Shown: piece after piece, positions 59,673-64,000 of the stretch | Position numbering within the stretch: the stretch's first letter is position 1 | How the letters are laid out: every line of letters starts with the position of its first letter | DNA from: Oscillospiraceae bacterium | GTDB taxonomy: Bacteria; Bacillota; Clostridia; Oscillospirales; Ruminococcaceae | Assembly: GCA_017438745.1 (NCBI GenBank) | Contig: JAFRUS010000045.1 | Coordinates: forward strand, 1 to 64,000 | Direction: 5' to 3' | DNA: 64,000 nucleotides | Position numbers and translations under genes: made by a program | Notes under the pieces: model-generated | Database searches by the model: none | Told to the model about the DNA's origin: nothing | Seen by the model: only the letters and a program-made list of their open reading frames with translations

Positions 59673-60151
59673 ATCTTAATGCAGTAACGAAGGCAGACAT
59701 AATTCTTTACGTGTCCCCATTTAACATCAACTACTGCGTAATAATCGTTTCCCTTTTCAAAGACCACCCCAAGGGTATCAGTTTCATACAGAAGATTGAA
59801 GTCAGAATCGTAGATACTGTAGTAGATATCGCGTTCTTCCTCGTCAATAAAATCGCCCTTGTACTTCACGGCAATATTGTTATTGTCATCAATTACATCC
59901 GGCTTTTCAACTTCCACAGCCTCCGAAGCAAGCTCGGAAAGCGGCGCTATATTAAAATCAGTTATTTTGTCCTTGAAACATTTATTAAGTTTTTCACCCT
60001 TGACCGCATGGCTTTCAATATTCCCGTCAAGAGTACGTATCACACTGACCTCGCCGACATAGTCGAGATCATGGTCTTTTCTGTCGAACACCTTTACAAC
60101 GCCCCAAACGAAAAGGCCGATACACAGCATGATCAATACAAGCTTTCTCAT
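59663..60151 (-). CDS. Small membrane-anchored protein of unknown function
   Basis: This 162-residue protein has an N-terminal membrane anchor (MRKLVLIMLCIGLFVWGVVKV) and a polar extracytoplasmic domain with no recognised family (YYSIYDSDFNLLYETDTLG). ATG 60151 follows GAGGGGAAG. It is monocistronic. Confidence 0.7.
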   Translation of the reverse strand: MRKLVLIMLCIGLFVWGVVKVFDRKDHDLDYVGEVSVIRTLDGNIESHAVKGEKLNKCFKDKITDFNIAPLSELASEAVEVEKPDVIDDNNNIAVKYKGDFIDEEERDIYYSIYDSDFNLLYETDTLGVVFEKGNDYYAVVDVKWGHVKNYVCLRYCIKITT

Positions 60152-60249
60152 GTTCTGCACTTCCCCTCTGTCCGATATCACAATCGTTTTATTAAATTAT
60201 TATAACATGTATCCGTGTCAATTTCAAGGGTTAATTTGTATGAATTCAC

Positions 60250-60293
60250 ATAAAACAGACGCTCAGTGATATACATTTATTGCTGAGCGTCTG
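60250..60293 (-). terminator. Terminator of the LPxTG coiled-coil protein gene
   Basis: The stem CAGACGCTCAG/CTGAGCGTCTG (60256-60266 with 60283-60293) is followed by TTTTA on the minus strand. Confidence 0.8.
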
Positions 60294-60332
60294 GTTCATA
60301 TTCATGGCAGATCATAATCAAGATTTATCTGA

Positions 60333-63300
60333 TTATTCTTCTCTGCTTTTCTTCATCATATAAGCTCCTGCTCCGATCATAAGCAAAGCAAATACGTATA
60401 TAGCTCTGCTACCGGTTACACCTGTCTGAGGTAAGTTTTCTGCAATAACTGCTTCGAGATCAGCTGTTATATCAGATGATGCTTCAGATATCGGATTCGA
60501 AGCGTTTTCAGATTCAGGATTCTGCTCTGAAACTGATTCATTAGGAACTTCGGCAAACGGATCTTCCGTTCCATCGTTCTGATCTGATATAGTTTCTGAT
60601 GTTATTTCTTCAGATGGTGCCGGCTGATCAGAAATCGGATCTTCAGTTTCGTTATCAACTGAACCGTCATCATTGTCTGTAGTTTTTTCATCAGTAACTG
60701 TATTATCATCTTCATGAACATCATATGCCGCTTCTGCCAGAGATTTATAAGTCTCCTCAGCTAAAACAAGATCATATGAATTCGGAACGAGTGTTTTCTG
60801 GCCGTATGTAAGACCATCATAAGCTTTTCTCGCTGCAAGTATTGAATTTCTGCATTCATCAGTTAATTCAACTGTACCAATGTCACCTATGAGCCCTGAA
60901 ACCATATCAGCTTCAGCTTTAAGTGCTGCATTTTCTTCTGCAAGACTTTCGTTTTCTGACTTAAGCTCATCAAGAACCGCTTCTGCGGATTCAATTTCAG
61001 CTCTGATCTGATCAAGAACGGATTTTTCCGTTTCTTTTTCTTCCAGAACCTTTTCGGCTATTGCTTCCGCTGTCGCCTTTTCAGCTTCCGCCTTCTCTGC
61101 TCTCGCTTCCGCTGCAGCCTTATCTGCTTTTGCCTGTTCTGCTCTTGCTTCAGCATCTGCCAGATCAGCTTCTGCTTGTTTTGCTCTTGCTTCGGCAGCC
61201 TTTTTATCTGCTAAAGCCTGTCTTGCTGTTGAATCCTGTTTTTCAATGATATCAAGCAGTTCACTGATCCTTGCTTCTGCTGCTTCTTTTCCTGCAGTCG
61301 CATTAATCAGTCTCGCTTCAGCCTTTTCAAGATCAGCTCTGGCCTTGTTTAGCTTGTCTTCAGAATCAGAGTGATTTTGTTCTGCTTTTCTGAGTTTTTC
61401 CTCAGCCTTTGCTTTTTCCTTTTCTGCCTTGTCAAGTTCCTTATTTGCCTTATCAAGATCATTTCGTGCTTCTTTAAGAGCTGCTTCAACTGCCTTATCA
61501 GACATAAAGATCTCTTCATTCTCAGCCTTCAGAACTGCATTTTCTGCCTTAAGGCTTTCATTTTCAGCTCTGAGTGCTTCGATTTCAGCATTAAGTCCGG
61601 CAATCTCGGCTTTAAGTGCGTCTATCTCTGCTCTGAGTCTGGCAATTTCGGCCTTTAAAGCTTCTATTTCCGCATTAAGTCTTTCAATTTCAGCCCTTAA
61701 TGCTTCGTTATCAGATGTAAGTTTATCTGCCTCGTTCTGAAGCTGCTCGTTATCTGATATGAGCTTTTCGTTCTCAGACTGCAATGCTTCATTATCTTTT
61801 CCAAGCTGTTCGTTCTCGTTCTGTAACGCTTCATTATCTTTTCCAAGCTGTTCATTCTCGGTCTGTAATGCTTCATTATCTTTTCCGAGCTGTTCGTTCT
61901 CAGTCTGCAGTGAATTGTTATCATCTGTAAGAGAATCAATTTTCTCTTTAAGATCATCATTTTCCTGTGTAAGCTCATCAAGCTTATCCGCTGCCTGTGA
62001 AGCTGATTCTTCTGCATTCTCTTTTTCTTCAGTAAGTTTGCCGATCATTTTCTCTGCTTCATCAAGTGCTGATTTTGCTTCTTCACTTTCATTAAGCGCA
62101 GTTTCAAGCGCACCACTTACATCTTCAAGACTGCCTTCAAGCTCTTCAATTGCATTGTTTGCATCTTCAAGTGCTTTTTCAGCTTCTGCAACTTCTTTAG
62201 CAGCCTTGTCAGCCAGGGCTTTCTGCTCGTCATATTTTGCCTGAGCACTTTCGGCAGCTTTACGCTGTTCTTCAGCATATTTTTCGGCCGCTTCCTTATC
62301 TGCCACTGCCTTGGCTGCTTTCGCCTCAGCGGCTTCTTTTCCGGCAGTTGCCTGATCTGCATTCATTTCTGCAGCTTCTTTCTCCGCCTGCGCAAGTCTT
62401 GCGATTTCTTCTGCTTCAGCTTTAGCTTTCTCAGCATGTAAAGCTTTTTCTTCGGCAGTGTTCTTGTCTTTGAGTGCCTGCTCAGCCTCTGCAGCTGCAG
62501 CATTCTTATCTGCCACCGCCTGGCTAAGTTTAGACTCAGCATCAGCCTTGTCTGCCGCCGCCTGCTCAAGATCCTGCCTTACATTCTGAAGTTCTGTCTC
62601 AGCCTGTGTCCTTGCATTCTGTGCATCTGTCGCTTTCTGCTTAGCTTCATCCGCAGCCTTTAAAGCATCTTCAAGCTGCTTGTTTAAATTCTGAATAGCT
62701 TCATCGCTGTCCGATTTTAACTTCCTGTTGTCAAGATAAAGACGTTCGATCACTGCAAATATGCTGTAGTTATCAGCATCGATACATCCCTTCTGTAAAT
62801 CCGGAAGCGCATCATAAGCCGCTCTGGTTTCTTCGATTGCTTCACCGAGTTCGCCTTCAACATTGCCTTTTATCACATTCAGGATCTTTGCATTTACAGC
62901 TTTTATATCATCTGCAGAAATCGTAACAACATCAGTATCAGAATAAGTTTGACCGCCAATCTCCGTAGATGCAGTATACTTGTCATAGCCATCCTGCACC
63001 GCTGTAGGATCAGCGTGCTCATGGATTATATCTGTGATAACTTCTGAACTTTCTTCCCCGCACCTGCTGCATTTTAGATTTGCTGTGCAGCTTGCGTGAT
63101 CTTCGGACCAGGTCCAGGAGGTGACGGTGTTAAGATGTCCTAATGCAGGTACAGACTGAACTTTTGTATCGCTGTATGTTTTGCCGTTGTAAGATATTTC
63201 AGCAATATATTTGTTCTGACCAGCAACTTCACATGAAGCAGCATACGATTCATCATTGATTCTGCCGATATTTGCTGTAATTGATTCTGTTCTGACTTCG

Positions 63301-64000
63301 CAGTTTTTACATTCAAGAACTACTGTACATGAATCAAAGTTATCTGACCATGACCAGACTGATTCGTATTCATGACCTGCGGCATCACGGTCTATTGTAG
63401 CAACAGCACTGTATTCAACACCTTCGTATTCTGCTGTTGCAGTATACTTATCATATCCTTCTCCTGTACATGTTGATGATAATTCTTCATGTGCCACCGT
63501 CGCATTGACTTCTGTACATTCACTATCACACTGACGGCACTTGATAACAGCTTTACACTGACTATGATCTTCACTCCATTTCCATTCATCAACGTAATAA
63601 CTGTGTCCGGTTGCATTCAATGTTTCAGTAACTGTATCGGTATATTCATTTTCTCCAATAACGATTTTGGCAACATGAGCTTTGCTTCCTTCAGCTACAC
63701 ATCCAGGAGCAGTAGTATTGACATTCACTGTTGCCGGAAGAATTCTGCTGAAATTCTCATCTGAATCTGAGGTTAGTTCTGCAGTTACAGTACCGTCAGT
63801 ATTATAATTTTCCCAGTGCCAGATTATATTATCCCAGTTGTAGTCTTCGTTTTCACCATTTGAATCTAACTCATAAACCGTAACCATTACAGTGTCAGTT
63901 ACTTCACCAATCTTAGCGGTTATCTCTGCTGATCCAACAGAATTAGCTGTTATTTTACCCATTGAATCTACGGATACAATTGAATAATCTGAAGATGACC
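60333..64000 (-). CDS. Sortase-anchored coiled-coil surface protein (5' end outside window)
   Basis: At least 1222 residues are present and the frame stays open to the window edge, so the start is missing. The visible order is: a Big_2 Ig-like domain (IVSVDSMGKITANSVGSAEI); four related modules of about 65 residues, each with W-S-x-D/N, a CxxC pair and a YxKYTATxEYxG strand; a helical segment (GELGEAIEETRAAYDALPD); then about 650 residues of coiled coil with heptads and 14-residue repeats (NEQLGKDNEALQTE); an acidic Ser/Thr stretch; and LPQTG, a hydrophobic helix and KKSREE. This is a cell-wall-anchored fibrous adhesin. Confidence 0.85.
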   Translation of the reverse strand, partial: SSSDYSIVSVDSMGKITANSVGSAEITAKIGEVTDTVMVTVYELDSNGENEDYNWDNIIWHWENYNTDGTVTAELTSDSDENFSRILPATVNVNTTAPGCVAEGSKAHVAKIVIGENEYTDTVTETLNATGHSYYVDEWKWSEDHSQCKAVIKCRQCDSECTEVNATVAHEELSSTCTGEGYDKYTATAEYEGVEYSAVATIDRDAAGHEYESVWSWSDNFDSCTVVLECKNCEVRTESITANIGRINDESYAASCEVAGQNKYIAEISYNGKTYSDTKVQSVPALGHLNTVTSWTWSEDHASCTANLKCSRCGEESSEVITDIIHEHADPTAVQDGYDKYTASTEIGGQTYSDTDVVTISADDIKAVNAKILNVIKGNVEGELGEAIEETRAAYDALPDLQKGCIDADNYSIFAVIERLYLDNRKLKSDSDEAIQNLNKQLEDALKAADEAKQKATDAQNARTQAETELQNVRQDLEQAAADKADAESKLSQAVADKNAAAAEAEQALKDKNTAEEKALHAEKAKAEAEEIARLAQAEKEAAEMNADQATAGKEAAEAKAAKAVADKEAAEKYAEEQRKAAESAQAKYDEQKALADKAAKEVAEAEKALEDANNAIEELEGSLEDVSGALETALNESEEAKSALDEAEKMIGKLTEEKENAEESASQAADKLDELTQENDDLKEKIDSLTDDNNSLQTENEQLGKDNEALQTENEQLGKDNEALQNENEQLGKDNEALQSENEKLISDNEQLQNEADKLTSDNEALRAEIERLNAEIEALKAEIARLRAEIDALKAEIAGLNAEIEALRAENESLKAENAVLKAENEEIFMSDKAVEAALKEARNDLDKANKELDKAEKEKAKAEEKLRKAEQNHSDSEDKLNKARADLEKAEARLINATAGKEAAEARISELLDIIEKQDSTARQALADKKAAEARAKQAEADLADAEARAEQAKADKAAAEARAEKAEAEKATAEAIAEKVLEEKETEKSVLDQIRAEIESAEAVLDELKSENESLAEENAALKAEADMVSGLIGDIGTVELTDECRNSILAARKAYDGLTYGQKTLVPNSYDLVLAEETYKSLAEAAYDVHEDDNTVTDEKTTDNDDGSVDNETEDPISDQPAPSEEITSETISDQNDGTEDPFAEVPNESVSEQNPESENASNPISEASSDITADLEAVIAENLPQTGVTGSRAIYVFALLMIGAGAYMMKKSREE
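61750..61915 (-). repeat. 42-bp in-frame tandem repeats in the surface protein
   Basis: About three near-identical 42-bp units, plus degenerate flanking ones, encode NEQLGKDNEALQTE. They are coding heptad repeats and prone to length change. Confidence 0.8.

Noticed and set aside
61750..61915. Regularly spaced direct repeats that could suggest a CRISPR array
   Set aside because: The 42-bp units abut without spacers and stay in the reading frame of a coiled-coil protein, so they are coding repeats.

Overview
The window reads as chromosomal DNA of a cellulosome-forming rumen or gut Ruminococcus, closest in style to R. flavefaciens. Eight proteins carry type I dockerins, some placed internally. 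There are BspA-like leucine-rich repeats, serpins joined to dockerins, a GH43-CBM6-CBM22-dockerin-CE1 enzyme, and Firmicutes-type ribosome binding sites and promoters. The taxonomic call is inference from gene content. No rRNA, tRNA, prophage or CRISPR array was seen.

Layout. 1-4.4 kb: LytTR response regulator, M23 murein hydrolase, YlbF-family protein and miaB. 4.5-9.8 kb: the large hemicellulase/esterase, a TM2 protein and a dockerin protein with a lysozyme-like domain. 9.8-20.8 kb: a defence-flavoured island. It holds serpin 1, two pairs of paralogous immunity-like genes, a secreted dockerin protein ending in an AHH-type nuclease toxin domain, serpin 2, and the anti-sigma and ECF sigma genes that head the serpin 2 operon. 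21-30.4 kb: deoC with an acidic tail, a UPF0340 gene, a lipoprotein, a MacB/FtsX-type ABC transporter, an SPFH/ribbon-helix-helix pair, a rhodanese-TtcA-like fusion and serine acetyltransferase. 30.4-36.2 kb: an LRR-dockerin-LRR protein flanked by two group II intron remnants, an ATPase relic, and a dockerin protein of unknown function.

36.4-55.2 kb is a nitrogen region: nadE, a histidine kinase, the urea ABC transporter urtEDCBA, a cytidylate-kinase-like gene, an AraC-type response regulator, divergent ureABC, a membrane-HAD fusion, and an operon of permuted ATP-grasp, alpha-E, transglutaminase and two M14/AstE-type genes, the second of which has lost zinc ligands. Five of its transcription units start with a short leader hairpin built on the same AAGCAAAGGYGCT sequence; one unit carries two in tandem. 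This looks like a shared attenuator. 55.3-64 kb: serpin 3, an aldo/keto reductase, a GH25-dockerin lysozyme, a small membrane-anchored protein, and a sortase-anchored coiled-coil surface protein cut by the right edge.

The strongest candidates for undescribed biology are: (a) a cellulosomal dockerin toxin with an immunity array whose modules are separated by related intergenic elements; (b) the repeated leader attenuator of the nitrogen genes; (c) a three-block promoter module shared by the sigma/anti-sigma/serpin 2 operon and serpin 1; (d) the ATP-grasp/alpha-E operon with a paired hydrolase and pseudo-hydrolase. A dispersed TA-flanked palindromic element of about 115-120 bp (MITE-like) recurs through the window.
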